From Lachnospiraceae bacterium (GTDB lineage: Bacteria > Bacillota > Clostridia > Lachnospirales > Lachnospiraceae): 36,986 nucleotides of DNA. The stretch lies in NCBI GenBank assembly GCA_030524635.1, contig JAUNGG010000042.1, positions 1-36,986 on the forward strand. The letters run 5' to 3'. A program made the translations under genes and the position numbers. Below are positions 25,801-35,103 of the stretch, piece after piece; within the stretch, counting starts at the first letter, position 1, and the number at the start of each line of letters is the position of its first letter. The notes below the pieces were generated by a model, which saw nothing but the letters and a program-made list of their open reading frames with translations, had not been told where the DNA came from and ran no database searches.

Positions 25801-28800
25801 TCTCGACCTGGTGCGTCCAGGCGGCGTGATCGCTGTGGTGACTTCCAGCGGGACAATGGATAAGCAGAATGCCTCCGTGCGCCAGTACATTGCCAGCCGA
25901 GCCGACTTATTAGGGGCAATCCGCCTCCCAAACAATGCATTTTTACGAAACGCCAATACCTCCGTAGTAGCGGATATCCTGTTTTTCCAGAAACGGGACC
26001 GGGCGGTGTTAGAACAGCCGGACTGGGTAAACCTTGCGCTCACGCAAGAGGGCTACCGCATTAATTCTTACTTTGCCAGACACCCGGAAATGGTGCTTGG
26101 GGAGTTTACGACAGAAAACACCCAGTATGCCAGGCAGGAAGTAACCGTGAAACCAAAGGAGGGGATTTCCCTTGCCGAACAGTTAAGCCAGGCAGCTTCC
26201 CATATCCATGGAACGATTGAGGAGGCAGAATTAAGAGAATTGGCAGATTGGGAGGAAGAAGGAAAGGCAGATTCTATCTTAGCTGACCCTTCGGTAAAGA
26301 ACTTCAGTTTTGCCAGAATTGACGGGGAAATCTATTACCGGGAAAATTCCCGGATGAGGAAGATGGAGTTTCCGGCAACAACGAAAGAGCGTGTCCTTGG
26401 GATGGTTGAGCTGCGGGAGATTACCCAGGAATTAATCCGGTGTCAGATGGAGGATGGAAGCGATGAAGAGGTAGCTGACCTCCAGCAAAAGCTTAATAAG
26501 AAGTATGACACGTTTACTGCCCGCTTTGGCTTAATCAGCAGCAAGGCCAACCGCAAAGCTTTTTCCCAGGATAGCAGCTACTGCTTGTTAGCATCTTTGG
26601 AATACCTGGATGAGAACGGAAAATTAGAGCGGAAGGCAGATATTTTTATTAAGCGGACCATCCGAAAAGCAAAGCCGGTAAGTCACGTGGATACAGCTAG
26701 TGAAGCCCTTGCGGTTTCGATTGGGGAACGGGCGAAGGTGGATATCCCATTTATGGCGAGGCTTGCCAATAAGACTGAAGAAGAGATTACGGATGAACTG
26801 TCTGGGGTGATTTTTAAAAACCCTTTAACAAACCAGTGGGAAAATGCAGACGAATACCTTTCCGGGAGTGTGCGGGAGAAGCTTGGTATCGCCAGGGAAT
26901 TTGCCAAAGATAACCCGGAGTTTACGGTAAATGTTTCCTGTCTGGAAAAGGTGCAGCCAAAAGATCTGGAAGCGTCAGAAATCGAAATCCGGCTGGGGGC
27001 GACCTGGGTAAAGCCAGAATATATTGAACAGTTTATGGCAGAAACCTTCCAGACGCCGGGGTATCTTTTGGAGAAGACAATTAAGATCCGTTATGCCAAA
27101 GTCAACGGACAGTGGAACATCTCCGGGAAGAATGACGACAGCCCCACAAACAGCCTGGTGACATCGACTTATGGGACAAGGAGGGCCAATGCCTACCGGC
27201 TTTTAGAGGATGCCTTAAACCTTCGGGATACAAAAATCTATGACACGCTGACGGAAGATGGGAAAGAAAAGCGTGTGATAAACAAACAGGAAACCATGCT
27301 GGCCGGGCAGAAGCAGGAAATGATAAAAGAAGCATTTAGGGAGTGGATATTTAAAGACCTGGAACGCAGGGAGGATTTATGCCGGATCTATAATGAAACC
27401 TTTAACAGCATCCGCCCCCGCGAGTATGACGGGCAGCACATTCAGTTTGTGGGGATGACCCCGGAGATTACCTTAATGCCCCATCAGAAAAATGCCATCG
27501 CCCATATCCTTTACGGGAAAAATACCCTGCTTGCCCATTGTGTGGGGGGAGGGAAAACGTTTCAAATGATTGCTGCAGGGATGGAGTGTAAGCGGCTTGG
27601 ACTATCACAGAAAAACCTTTATGTTGTGCCAAACCATTTAACGGAACAGTGGGCCAGTGACTTTTTGCGCTTGTATCCGGGGGCCAATATCCTTGCGGCG
27701 ACAAAAAAAGATTTTGAGCCGGCAAACCGAAAAAAGTTCTGTTCCCGGATTGCCACCGGGGAGTACGATGGGATCATTATCGGCCATAGCCAATTCGAGA
27801 AGATCCCGATTTCCAGGGAACGGCAGCTTCGCTACATTGAGCGCCAGGTGGAAGAAATCACGGAAGCGGTTGCCATAGCTAAGGCGGAAGATGGTGCAGG
27901 CTATACCATTAAACAGATGGAAAAGACAAAGAAAAGGCTGGAAGAAAAACTGGAGAAATTAAACAGCCAGGACAGGAAAGATGATGTGGTAACATTCGAG
28001 CAGCTTGGCGTAGATCACCTTTTTATTGACGAGTCGCATTATTACAAAAATGCCTATTTTTTTACCAAAATGCGGAATGTGGCAGGCATTGCCCAGACGG
28101 ATGCCCAGAAGTGTTCCGACCTGTTTTTAAAATGCCAGTATTTAGATGAGATAACCGGCGGCAGGGGGATTACTTTTGCTACAGGAACCCCTGTTTCTAA
28201 CAGCATTGTAGAACTTTACAGCACCATGCGCTACCTGCAATACGATACCCTGCAAAAGATGGGACTGGGGCATTTTGATTCCTGGGCAGCGACGTTTGGG
28301 GAAACAGTAACAGCGGTGGAACTTTCTCCTGAAGGAACCGGTTATCGGGCAAAAACCCGCTTTGCCCGGTTTTTTAACCTGCCGGAACTGATGGCAGTAT
28401 TTAAGGAATGTGCAGATATCCAGACAGCGGATATGCTAAAACTCCCCGTACCGGAAGCAGAGTATATCAATGTGGTAATAAAACCCAGTGAAGAACAAAA
28501 AGAACTGGTAGAAAGCTTTGCAGAACGGGCAGAATGTATCCGTGCAGGCGGTGTTGACCCTTCATCCGACAATATGCTTGCCGTCACCAATGATGGGAAA
28601 AAATGCGCCCTGGACCAACGGCTGATCAATCCCCTGCTTCCCGATGCCAAAGAAAGCAAGGTCAACCGCTGCGTGCAGGATGTTTTTGCCCTGTGGTCGG
28701 AAACTATGGAGCAGAAATCTACCCAGATTATTTTCTGTGATACCTCAACACCAAAGAAGGATGGAAGCTTTAATGTCTATGATGATGTGCGGGAAAAGCT

Positions 28801-30268
28801 GGTGGATAAAGGCGTACCAAGGGAAGAGATCGCTTTCATTCACGAGGCCGTGACTGAGGTAAAAAAAGATGAATTATTCTCAAAGATGCGTTCAGGGAAA
28901 GTGCGGATTCTTTTAGGTTCTACCGCTAAATTAGGCACAGGGACAAACATCCAGGATCGGCTGATTGCCCTTTACCATCTGGATGCACCCTGGCGTCCTG
29001 CAGACCTGGCGCAACAGGAAGGCCGTATCCTAAGACAAGGAAATAAAAACAAAAAAGTGAAGATTTTTCGCTATGTTACCGAGTCAACTTTTGACAGCTA
29101 CTTGTGGCAGATCCTGGAGAATAAACAAAAGTTTATCAGCCAGATAATGACCAGTAAATCCCCTGTCCGCGCCTGTGATGATGTGGATGATACCGCATTA
29201 AGCTATGCGGAAGTAAAGGCATTGGCTACAGGGAACCCTTACATTAAAGAGAAGATGTCTTTAGATATGGAAGTCAGTAAATTAAGGCTGATGAAGGCAA
29301 GCTATAACAGCCAGAAATACCGGCTGGAGGAACAGATCGCACGGAGTTATCCGGCGCAGATAAAGTCGCTGGAAGAACAGATGATGGGGTTAAGTGAAGA
29401 TGCATCTGCTGCAGCACTGATTCTGGATAAAGATAAGCAGAAAGAAGGGTTTTCTATAAAAATCCGGGATGTGATTTACACAGATAAAAAACAGGCGGGG
29501 ATGGCACTGATGGCTGCCTGTACGGGCCTTGCATCATCGAAAAAAGAGGAGGATATTGCAGCTTTCCATGGATTTAACCTGTCCGCTTATTTTGAGCGTT
29601 TTTCGCAGAGCTTTATCTTAACTGTACGCCGGAAATGCAGTTATTCCATGGAGATGGGCAATGACCCATCTGGGAATATCCAGCGGATGCTCAACCTTTT
29701 GGCAGGGATTGAAAAAAGGCTTTCGGAAACAAAACAGAAACTGGAAAACGTAAAACAGCAGTTTGTCACAGCACAGAAAGAAGTGTTAAAACCATTCGTA
29801 AAAGAGGAAGAATTGAAAGAAAAAACAGTGAGGCTGGCTGAACTGGATGCGCTGCTTAACCTGGATGGTAAAGGGGAAACAGAGGCTTTAGACAGCAAAC
29901 AGAATAAAGAAGTAAGAGATGAGATAAAAGATAAAGAAACGAGGGAGGAAATAGAAGATAACGAAATAAGAGATGAAACCGTACCGCTTATGGATAAACA
30001 TATCCAGGAAATATCGGATAAAACACAGGGAGAAAAAATCTTTGATGGAACAATGGAAACATCTGATGGGACAGCAAAGACTCCTGCAACACCAACGGAA
30101 GGTGTGGCTGAAGGCCAGAATATCTATGCTGAACACAGGCCATATACATTGAACGACTTAAAGCGGATACAGAAGGAAGCAGCGGACAGAAGGATGGCCA
30201 GACAAAATCAAACCAGGCAGAATCAGGAAAAACAAAACCCGGTCAGACGGGAGGAATATTCCCGGTGA
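22808..30268 (+). CDS. Polyvalent ArdC-like / DNA methyltransferase / SNF2 helicase protein (DarB-like)
   Basis: A 2486-residue protein. Seen in order: an ArdC-like N-terminus ([29 protein letters not shown]; residues 15-110); a charged, low-complexity linker (about 255-500) that overlaps tnpV; an accessory helical region (500-680); an N6-adenine methyltransferase-like domain with [11 protein letters not shown] (about 903) and NVPFG (about 969) in place of NPPF/DPPY; then an SNF2-like helicase with VGGGKTF (about 1580), DESHYYKN (about 1741), [10 protein letters not shown] and [10 protein letters not shown] (about 2070); and a coiled C-terminus. Similar giant proteins occur in clostridial conjugative elements, and the helicase-methylase pairing recalls phage P1 DarB, which protects incoming DNA from restriction. 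That role here is inference. ATG 22817 is an equally good start. It may act in the recipient cell. Confidence 0.85.
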   Translation: MVKMAKINDIRALAEETAEKVSASPQEWMEYLDTAARLYRYPFSDSLLIHAQRPDATACASMELWNGKMRRWVKRGAKGIALIDDRGRRKRLRYVFDISDTRMVEGGRTPFLWQIREDQREAIRKFLVEAYCLEGEGMESLPGALQVLSLEVTEELDEAFAGLEDEDTERFQAMGKEAVREQFKMLLTDSVFYVLARRCGLEPGEYMREGAFAGIEEFSSLSRLSFLGDATNKFAESVLVWIRREMQKICRKEAKKEKGSKEKAESKEEKEQEEEKRNIHAEDAKGTKDAKERTYPSGDKQELQKAQESIPEGEKRHEADLSPERGLSVPGSDHNRGGNGNREIRDAAGNVSKGTPEGMVSEPAPFREAEPAPGGNRKDSQGEVGNHNGGLVGEPSGPGEESRPHGLDRPYERADGDGRGNYFKRSDLPLGEEQDKQEKKVKDDFDKAEEQLASALSLPDLPGMEEQKRAIEGQMSVLNAGTAETSKEEHPQLITQDEIDAFLIHGSPYENTHLRIYAYFLQEHTEKEKEEFVRKCYGIGGSSRAVPWADDFRADYRHKGLQLSRGAYETPEAEISLKWSSVAKRIDHLMDEGRYLSEKAIERMPEYEREWMAENFLHFYRRISREIKESFAYTDISIQADSAREIAELLKDQEMASALAYGMQKALDAMLPESAIGKEMASFVSNFRRYIDGDYTIFPEREKQEHPESVQSEYDQLSLFDFMDRSADRQEEQKERDLSIGVPGKREISEKEKRFQTEFPAGETPSIPSATGNLETAQKQEPEPERTNFRITNDDLGAGGPKQKFRANLEAIHQLKKLEAENRLATPEEQEILSHYVGWGGIPFAFDEHNESWRAEYRELKEILTPEEYKEARASTLNAFYTSPTVIKAMYEVLGNMGLTSGNGLEPSCGIGNFMGLIPETMDGVRLYGVELDSLSGRIARQLYQKNTIAIQGFETTNYPDSFFDFVIGNVPFGNYKVADRKYDRYNFMIHDYFIGKSLDLVRPGGVIAVVTSSGTMDKQNASVRQYIASRADLLGAIRLPNNAFLRNANTSVVADILFFQKRDRAVLEQPDWVNLALTQEGYRINSYFARHPEMVLGEFTTENTQYARQEVTVKPKEGISLAEQLSQAASHIHGTIEEAELRELADWEEEGKADSILADPSVKNFSFARIDGEIYYRENSRMRKMEFPATTKERVLGMVELREITQELIRCQMEDGSDEEVADLQQKLNKKYDTFTARFGLISSKANRKAFSQDSSYCLLASLEYLDENGKLERKADIFIKRTIRKAKPVSHVDTASEALAVSIGERAKVDIPFMARLANKTEEEITDELSGVIFKNPLTNQWENADEYLSGSVREKLGIAREFAKDNPEFTVNVSCLEKVQPKDLEASEIEIRLGATWVKPEYIEQFMAETFQTPGYLLEKTIKIRYAKVNGQWNISGKNDDSPTNSLVTSTYGTRRANAYRLLEDALNLRDTKIYDTLTEDGKEKRVINKQETMLAGQKQEMIKEAFREWIFKDLERREDLCRIYNETFNSIRPREYDGQHIQFVGMTPEITLMPHQKNAIAHILYGKNTLLAHCVGGGKTFQMIAAGMECKRLGLSQKNLYVVPNHLTEQWASDFLRLYPGANILAATKKDFEPANRKKFCSRIATGEYDGIIIGHSQFEKIPISRERQLRYIERQVEEITEAVAIAKAEDGAGYTIKQMEKTKKRLEEKLEKLNSQDRKDDVVTFEQLGVDHLFIDESHYYKNAYFFTKMRNVAGIAQTDAQKCSDLFLKCQYLDEITGGRGITFATGTPVSNSIVELYSTMRYLQYDTLQKMGLGHFDSWAATFGETVTAVELSPEGTGYRAKTRFARFFNLPELMAVFKECADIQTADMLKLPVPEAEYINVVIKPSEEQKELVESFAERAECIRAGGVDPSSDNMLAVTNDGKKCALDQRLINPLLPDAKESKVNRCVQDVFALWSETMEQKSTQIIFCDTSTPKKDGSFNVYDDVREKLVDKGVPREEIAFIHEAVTEVKKDELFSKMRSGKVRILLGSTAKLGTGTNIQDRLIALYHLDAPWRPADLAQQEGRILRQGNKNKKVKIFRYVTESTFDSYLWQILENKQKFISQIMTSKSPVRACDDVDDTALSYAEVKALATGNPYIKEKMSLDMEVSKLRLMKASYNSQKYRLEEQIARSYPAQIKSLEEQMMGLSEDASAAALILDKDKQKEGFSIKIRDVIYTDKKQAGMALMAACTGLASSKKEEDIAAFHGFNLSAYFERFSQSFILTVRRKCSYSMEMGNDPSGNIQRMLNLLAGIEKRLSETKQKLENVKQQFVTAQKEVLKPFVKEEELKEKTVRLAELDALLNLDGKGETEALDSKQNKEVRDEIKDKETREEIEDNEIRDETVPLMDKHIQEISDKTQGEKIFDGTMETSDGTAKTPATPTEGVAEGQNIYAEHRPYTLNDLKRIQKEAADRRMARQNQTRQNQEKQNPVRREEYSR
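23757..24098 (+). CDS. tnpV: TnpV-family protein nested out of frame in the helicase gene
   Basis: A 113-residue protein recognised as TnpV, a small protein of unknown function carried by clostridial transposons such as Tn4451-type elements. Seen: [47 protein letters not shown], and a C-terminal [10 protein letters not shown]...[11 protein letters not shown] block, all in the expected order and length. AAGGAG at 23742-23747 lies 9 bases before the ATG. It is read in frame 3 while the surrounding 2486-codon gene uses frame 2 and stays open through all 342 bases; there it codes residues about 317-430, a G/P/E/R/N-rich linker. So the family-like, constrained frame here is TnpV and the helicase frame looks disordered. 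A longer open stretch upstream (from 23442) has no family resemblance and no site. Confidence 0.8.
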   Translation: MKLTYHQKGDYLFPDLTITEEETEIGKYGMLRETFLKEHRRGWYQSLLLSGKLNQHLEETERTARERLETIMEGLLESHPAPEKKADPMAWTAHMNGLMAMAEETILNEVIYR

Positions 30269-30373
30269 TTAATAAGTATTAGCCATTTATCTGTGTTGGC
30301 TATTTGGCAACCGATAATTAAACACTGCTGTATCATTTGATAGGAAAACAAAATAACAGAATGTTGAAGCGTG

Positions 30374-30409
30374 CAGGCAGGTTATACCTATATTTAGTCT
30401 GCCTGTTTT
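30374..30409 (+). terminator. Probable terminator after the helicase-methylase gene
   Basis: CAGGCAG (30374-30380) pairs with CTGCCTG (30399-30405) across an 18-base loop and is followed by TTTTATG. The stem is short. Confidence 0.55.
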
Positions 30410-30473
30410 ATGATGAATCATCCAGCAAAACATACCAATGATGTGTTTTGTCGGATTTATGGAGGTAAAGGTT

Positions 30474-31445
30474 ATGGGGAAAGAAGATTGGAAACAACAG
30501 GGAAAAAGAGGGCATTGTACAGAAAAGAAGGATTGCTGGCAGGAACAGGAAACCAGAAAGCTGGTGTATGATGACGATGAAGGATTTGGAAAAAATCGTA
30601 TTAAAGTTAATGCCAGTAAAGCAGGAGAGCATTCCCTGCTTAACCGCCCATCGGAATGGACAGCAAAAAATATTGATGAAGTTGCTGCCGCTGTCAGGGA
30701 AGAACCATGGGCGGAAGCTGCATCGGCTTTTTGGAATATTTATCGGGGGCCATTTAGTGATGTTCCCTGCAATGAGGTACTCCGTTCTATCATTGTCAAA
30801 GCCAAAAGATCCTATGCTACTTATTATCCGATTCCAGAAGAAGACTATTTAGGGGATGTGGTGGCATTGATGGGAGAAAAGATGCTTTCTGACTGGATGC
30901 CGGAAAAGGAAAGTCTGGAGAATTATATCCGCTGCCGCTGCCGGCCAAATGCAGAATATGGCCGTTCCATTTTAAAAGCTCACGGGAATAAAGTGTATTC
31001 CCTGGTTAAAGGGGATGGCCATGGTTCTTTCCATGTATGTGAAATCAGCAAGTATAATATTGATGCACATCCAGACTATACCAGGAAATATATCAACCAA
31101 CATCTTCTGTCTATAGATGATATTGCCCGGAATGAAAAAGCATATCCGTTTTACGGTTTAGGTATTGCTGTACAGGAGGACGGTTTTTGCCGGATTGAAC
31201 AGAAATCGGTCCGTAGCTGGCTGATGAAAACCTGCAATATCAGTGAGTATGAACTGCAAATATGTGAATTAATTGCAGCCCATGGAAAACGTATTAATTC
31301 TGAAAGTGTGGAGGAGATTAATGAAACGGTGGTTCTTCCGGCAGGAAATCCGCCAATGACACAAAAGGAATTATCTGCACTGAACCATCGTGTTCATGTA
31401 CGGGCGCGTCGCCATTATTGGGAAGCGATAAAAGGAATCCGGTAA
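30474..31445 (+). CDS. Unknown element-encoded protein
   Basis: A 323-residue protein not recognised as a known family. GGAGGT lies 7 bases upstream of the ATG at 30474; the frame is open to 30438, but without a site. The first 35 residues are polar. A central helical stretch (about residues 80-165: PIPEEDYLGDVVALMGEKM, then ENYIRCRCRPNAEYGRSIL) resembles sigma-70 region 2 in spacing of acidic and aromatic residues, and the tail (MTQKELSALNHRVHVRARRH) could be a DNA-binding helix, but neither match is strong. There are no membrane segments or signal peptide. It follows the helicase-methylase terminator and is co-directional with the rest of the element. Treat any regulator role as a guess. 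Confidence 0.6.
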   Translation: MGKEDWKQQGKRGHCTEKKDCWQEQETRKLVYDDDEGFGKNRIKVNASKAGEHSLLNRPSEWTAKNIDEVAAAVREEPWAEAASAFWNIYRGPFSDVPCNEVLRSIIVKAKRSYATYYPIPEEDYLGDVVALMGEKMLSDWMPEKESLENYIRCRCRPNAEYGRSILKAHGNKVYSLVKGDGHGSFHVCEISKYNIDAHPDYTRKYINQHLLSIDDIARNEKAYPFYGLGIAVQEDGFCRIEQKSVRSWLMKTCNISEYELQICELIAAHGKRINSESVEEINETVVLPAGNPPMTQKELSALNHRVHVRARRHYWEAIKGIR

Positions 31446-31558
31446 TGATTTCCTATATTTTTTCATCCATTATCTTCTGTTTTATCTTATTTGTTGCCAT
31501 AGAGTGTTTGAGAGGGAAATAAAACCTGAATAAAAAAGGAGATAAAGGAGAAGGAAAA

Positions 31559-31911
31559 ATGAAGAAATGCAGAATGTATGGCTGTCCCGATGATGCGGGG
31601 ATACAGAAAAAAACAGGCGATGAAAAAATATATGTGATGAAAAAAGCACTGATAAATTTGTCAGTGAATCATCAGAACAATGGGAACGTAACTCTACCAT
31701 TGAAGGTGAGAAATCGTGGGAAATTGATGGACAACGATATCCTAATGCAGATGCACTTCAACGGCAAAATTATATAAATGCTGAAGGAACTTTAGAACGG
31801 ATTGTAGAAGACTTTAAAAGAGGAGAAAATAATGTCAGTGTCAGAAAATGGACTGGCAATGATATACCTTCTGCTAAAAGCATTTTGTTATACAATCGCA
31901 GCTGTAAATGA
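31559..31911 (+). pseudogene. Frameshifted small gene (interrupted at an A6 run)
   Basis: An ATG at 31559 has an excellent AAAGGAG site, and codes MKKCRMYGCPDDAGIQKKTGDEK before the frame turns meaningless (a low-complexity tail to 31777). From 31627 a different frame, without any start codon of its own, codes a coherent segment (SWEIDGQRYPNADALQRQ, NAEGTLERIVEDFKRGENN, VRKWTGNDIPSAKSILL) to the TGA at 31911. The two join if one A is added to the A6 run at 31623-31628, giving about 117 residues. It could be a disrupted gene, a -1 programmed frameshift, or a sequencing error in the homopolymer. The family is not recognised. Confidence 0.6.
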
Positions 31912-31930
31912 TTAATTAGTTAATTATAGA

Positions 31931-31959
31931 TTGACATTTAAAAGTGCATGGATTATAAT
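31931..31959 (+). promoter_or_regulatory. Perfect consensus sigma-A promoter for the 59-aa gene
   Basis: TTGACA (31931-31936), 17 bases, TATAAT (31954-31959). The leader to the start at 32052 would be about 85 bases and is AT-rich. Confidence 0.85.
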
Positions 31960-32051
31960 GATTTTTGTTTTTAGCAATAAAATAGTTGTTATTACCGCAA
32001 ATATACAAGAGAAAAGGAATGTTGGAATAATTTTCGTATATGGAGGGATTA

Positions 32052-32231
32052 ATGATGGATAAGAGAGAGATGGAACAGTTGGCATTTGTTATAACAAAAG
32101 AGTTAGGAACTACTAAAAAAGATGAGGAACTAATCGAAAGTATTCGACAGAATATTATATTGTTTAAAGATGTAGAGAAAAAGATAGCACCAACATTAGA
32201 AGGAGCAAAAGTGCGAAAAAGTCCTTATTAA
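32052..32231 (+). CDS. Small hypothetical protein
   Basis: A 59-residue protein, charged and largely helical (EQLAFVITKELGTTKKDEEL, then SIRQNIILFKDVEKKI), with no family I recognise. GGAGG at 32042-32046 serves ATG 32052 or, with better spacing, ATG 32055. It has its own perfect promoter and stands alone in an AT-rich part of the element, which is unusual for so small a product. An antitoxin-like, toxin-like or regulator role would be speculation. Confidence 0.55.
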   Translation: MMDKREMEQLAFVITKELGTTKKDEELIESIRQNIILFKDVEKKIAPTLEGAKVRKSPY

Positions 32232-32861
32232 AACAGAAATAAAACAAAAGAATAGCGGTAAACAAACAGGCACTCTCTGGAATACCAAAGAGTGTCTTGT
32301 TAAAGAAATACTATATGATATAAGATTATATATTAGATTTTTTTGCTTCTGTAAGTAGATAAATATTATTGTAAAGACGAAGCGGCTGGTTCTAAATTTA
32401 AGCGAGGTTATTAATCCGCAGCAAGGTCTAAATAACGGAAAGATGGTAAAAGCGTGGAGCAAATTATTTTAAGCCAGGAATTAGAGTAGAAAAAGTTAAA
32501 CTTTTTTCTAACTTTTTTAAACGTTCTGTTACATAAAAATCACATCAGAAAGTGTGACAATTTCCAGTCTTTCTGCATTTTTATTCCTTAACTTTTGTAC
32601 CTATCAGGATGAGGTCAATTTTCGTGGGAGTGTCAGTTTTTTCATAAATCCCGCAAATCAGATATTTTGCGGATGCTTACAAGAAAATTCTGTCACTCCC
32701 ATTTTCGTTAGATAAAGTATACCCATCCGGGCACTCGTGAAGTCAAATCCCTGTTGGGATAGGTGGATTTCATTCAATAAGGCAGAGAATGTTTCTGATA
32801 CCCCTATTTTATCATAGAAAACCTTTCAGCAGAAGCCTTGAAACTATTTTTAATCAATGAT
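32232..32861. other. 630-base gene-free region with hairpins and a miniature element
   Basis: AT-rich, with no credible gene on either strand. It contains an imperfect hairpin (CACTCT/AGAGTG core at 32271-32294) that could end the 59-aa gene but lacks a T-run, a 75-bp inverted-repeat element (32626-32700), and about 160 bases downstream of the leftward LPD1 gene with no clear terminator. Confidence 0.7.
32626..32700. mobile_element. 75-bp MITE-like element with 8-bp target duplication
   Basis: The ends GGGAGTGTCAG and CTGTCACTCCC are inverted repeats (10 of 11; 15 of 18 when extended). The unit is flanked on both sides by the identical 8 bases ATTTTCGT (32618-32625 and 32701-32708), the hallmark of transposition. 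An inner hairpin (CCGCAAA/TTTGCGG) fills the centre. An 8-bp duplication is the size made by IS256-type transposases, so it may be mobilised in trans by one; that link is inference. Confidence 0.65.
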
Positions 32862-34781
32862 TTATCGGCCATAATAAGGGTTCGATCTGGCTGTGCGATC
32901 AAAATCCATCGTTTCTCGTTCTTCAGCTACCATGCTTTGAATATCGGCCATACATATTTTTGCTGTTTTTTCCAATGTTGTTTCCTTATCCATGTTTAGG
33001 TTTTGCTCATTCTCTTTCCTTTGATGGAATAGCCCCAGTTCCTTCATTTTCAGGATTAATTCATCGAATTTTTGGTTAATCTGTTTTCGTTCTTCCCCGA
33101 TAGGATGGGCATAAACAATCCGTCCACTCTCATATTGAAATTCAAATTCATCAGCATGGGCAGTCAGATATTGGTTTTCTATCCCCGCTTCCCGCAGCTT
33201 ATCAGCAATATAGCAGTCAAACGCCCGTGCAAACCTCTCACGGAACTCGTAAAGTTCCCCATGGGACGTTTTTGCAAAATACCGGTGCATTTCCCAGGAA
33301 CCCTGCTGATAGTTACTGCTTTCCACTTGTTCAATGGCCTGGGTAGCCCGGCAGTAGGGCTGTTCGCTTTGATACAAATCGGAAAGGGAACGGTTAATGG
33401 AAATCCGTTTTCGTTTAGGGAGGACATGACCAGTGATTTCTTTGTGCAGGGCAGAAAGTTTTTCCAATGAAGAATTTGTCCCATGCACTCCTAAATACAT
33501 ATCCGGTTTTGCCAGGCACCGATGCTCATATACTTCCTGCAGTGCCTTATCCCAATCGATTTGCTGTTTGGCAGTAAGCTGTTTTGGTCTAATCGACTGG
33601 AGCTTTTCCCCTAGCAGCAGTTCTGCTTTCTGAATTATTGCCTTATGCGTTTGCTCCCGGAGGGCATTTTGTTCTTCGGCGGTGATAATAACCGTTCTTC
33701 TCATTAAACACTCCAGAAAATCTTTAACAAATGGGGGAGAAGTAGTGGTGTATGTACACCATAATGCAGAATCTGCCATCTGGGAAAGGCTTTCATTAAA
33801 GACCTGGCGAAAATATTCATCCACAGCATAGGCCCATGCGTGGGCCAGAAAACCGTTGCCATTTCCGTTTGGCAGGGTGATAAGCTGTTGCTTTGCTTTA
33901 TAATCAGCCAGAACTTCACCATAGCCACGAGCGCCAAAAGATAAAGCCAGCTTCCCTCCAAGGGAAATATCATGTGGTTCAATATCCAAAACATAGGCCA
34001 GGTCACGTAAAGCATGGTAACATTGGTCTAACGCGAACTGTGCATCCGCATCCGACATCCATAGCCCAAATTCAACGCCCCGGATGCCCAGGGATAAAAA
34101 TTCTTCTTTCCCAGCATGGTTCCCTTCTGGAAGATAAGAAGGCCCATGGCGGGTAAAGGAAGAAAGTTTAGAGAGTGGAAAGGGCTTTTTTCGATGTTCA
34201 TAAGGGGAATCGGCTTCCGTTTTATGGTTTTGTTTCTGTTCTTTCTGCTTTTTCCGTAAAGCAGGCTGGTCTTTTTTGGGAATACCGAAAAGAAGTTTTT
34301 CTGCTTTACGTTCATAGGTAGGATATGCGGTTCTTGCTTCTTTAAGCAGTTTCGGGCTAACAACATCCTTTGCCGGGGCAGTAACATGAAGGTGTTGGCT
34401 ATAATTATCGGAAGTACTCAGATAATTCTGCTGTAGGTACTCAAAAAAGGAATCCACCCCCGCTGCGTCGTTGACCTGACTTACCTGGTCACGCAGTTCA
34501 CTGATGACATTAAAATAGTTGACCATAGATAGTTCATCGGCATTTTCCGGGTGGGGAGGAATGGCTTTCCGGATCTGCTCCCTCCAGAAAGCAACGCCCT
34601 GCGGGATACCAGAGGCAACCAGCTCTTCTCCATTGGTTTCCGGCCAAATATTATCACGGCAAATCAGCAGAAAATTCCCCGGATGATTAAGCTTGGGGAG
34701 ATTTTCTTTTTTATTATCTTTATTTTTATCTTTTCTTGAACCCTCAATCTTCATTCCAAAATCTTGAATTTTTTTCTCCAT
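32862..34781 (-). CDS. LPD1-type large polyvalent protein-associated protein with degenerate HExxH
   Basis: A 639-residue cytosolic protein. The central region (about residues 285-325: LSFGARGYGEVLADY, LPNGNGNGFLAHAWAYAVDEYF) matches the LPD1 domain of polyvalent proteins from phages and conjugative elements, in which this position usually carries an HEWxH metallopeptidase-like motif. Here it reads H314-A-W-A-Y318, so the catalytic Glu and second His are lost. The N-terminus (RDNIWPETNGEELVASGIPQG, YPTYERKAEKLLFG) and C-terminus are charged and helical. AGGAGG lies about 6 bases before the ATG. It is divergent from the Rpn-like gene, with long hairpins between them. Relatives are often injected or transferred with DNA; whether this one is, and what it does, is unknown. 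Confidence 0.65.
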   Translation of the reverse strand: MEKKIQDFGMKIEGSRKDKNKDNKKENLPKLNHPGNFLLICRDNIWPETNGEELVASGIPQGVAFWREQIRKAIPPHPENADELSMVNYFNVISELRDQVSQVNDAAGVDSFFEYLQQNYLSTSDNYSQHLHVTAPAKDVVSPKLLKEARTAYPTYERKAEKLLFGIPKKDQPALRKKQKEQKQNHKTEADSPYEHRKKPFPLSKLSSFTRHGPSYLPEGNHAGKEEFLSLGIRGVEFGLWMSDADAQFALDQCYHALRDLAYVLDIEPHDISLGGKLALSFGARGYGEVLADYKAKQQLITLPNGNGNGFLAHAWAYAVDEYFRQVFNESLSQMADSALWCTYTTTSPPFVKDFLECLMRRTVIITAEEQNALREQTHKAIIQKAELLLGEKLQSIRPKQLTAKQQIDWDKALQEVYEHRCLAKPDMYLGVHGTNSSLEKLSALHKEITGHVLPKRKRISINRSLSDLYQSEQPYCRATQAIEQVESSNYQQGSWEMHRYFAKTSHGELYEFRERFARAFDCYIADKLREAGIENQYLTAHADEFEFQYESGRIVYAHPIGEERKQINQKFDELILKMKELGLFHQRKENEQNLNMDKETTLEKTAKICMADIQSMVAEERETMDFDRTARSNPYYGR

Positions 34782-34872
34782 AAAATACCTCCTTGTCGTA
34801 ACTTTATGGGAAGGAAAAGGAGGATTGGGAAATACAATCGGACAGATATGGATTAGAATAGATCAAAATAAG

Positions 34873-34999
34873 ATCAGGGCGTGATTGCCACAAATAGGCA
34901 ATCACGCCTTGATGACCTTCCAGCGAAAACGTGCAGGATTGTCAACGGCGGCGCAGCAGCGCCGTTCATCTTGCCGTTGACAATCCTGTGCGTTTTTGC
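34873..34999. repeat. Two long hairpins in a divergent intergenic region (candidate oriT or structured site)
   Basis: Hairpin 1: arms 34873-34889 and 34897-34913 pair over 17 bp (one G-U) around the 7-base loop ACAAATA. Hairpin 2: arms 34923-34949 and 34973-34999 match at 24 of 27 positions, with an inner GGCGC/GCGCC hairpin that can compete with it. They lie between two divergent genes, so they are not simple terminators. Such paired, GC-rich inverted repeats in an AT-rich element are typical of origins of transfer, phage or plasmid initiation sites, or REP-like dispersed repeats. No relaxase gene is visible in the window. Confidence 0.6.
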
Positions 35000-35103
35000 T
35001 ATCTTACGGGAAGCCGCCCAGAAATACAGAAAAATATGGATTATTTATAAAAACTATGATAAAATAAACGCAAAAGAACAGAAGGGAGGGACTTGTACAG
35101 CAG

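Noticed and set aside
31559..31777. The 72-residue open frame taken as an intact gene
   Set aside because: Its second half is not protein-like, whereas another frame carries a coherent C-terminus; a frameshift at the A6 run explains both.
32640..32700. Hairpin cluster read as an origin of transfer
   Set aside because: The flanking identical octamers and inverted ends explain it better as a small transposed element.
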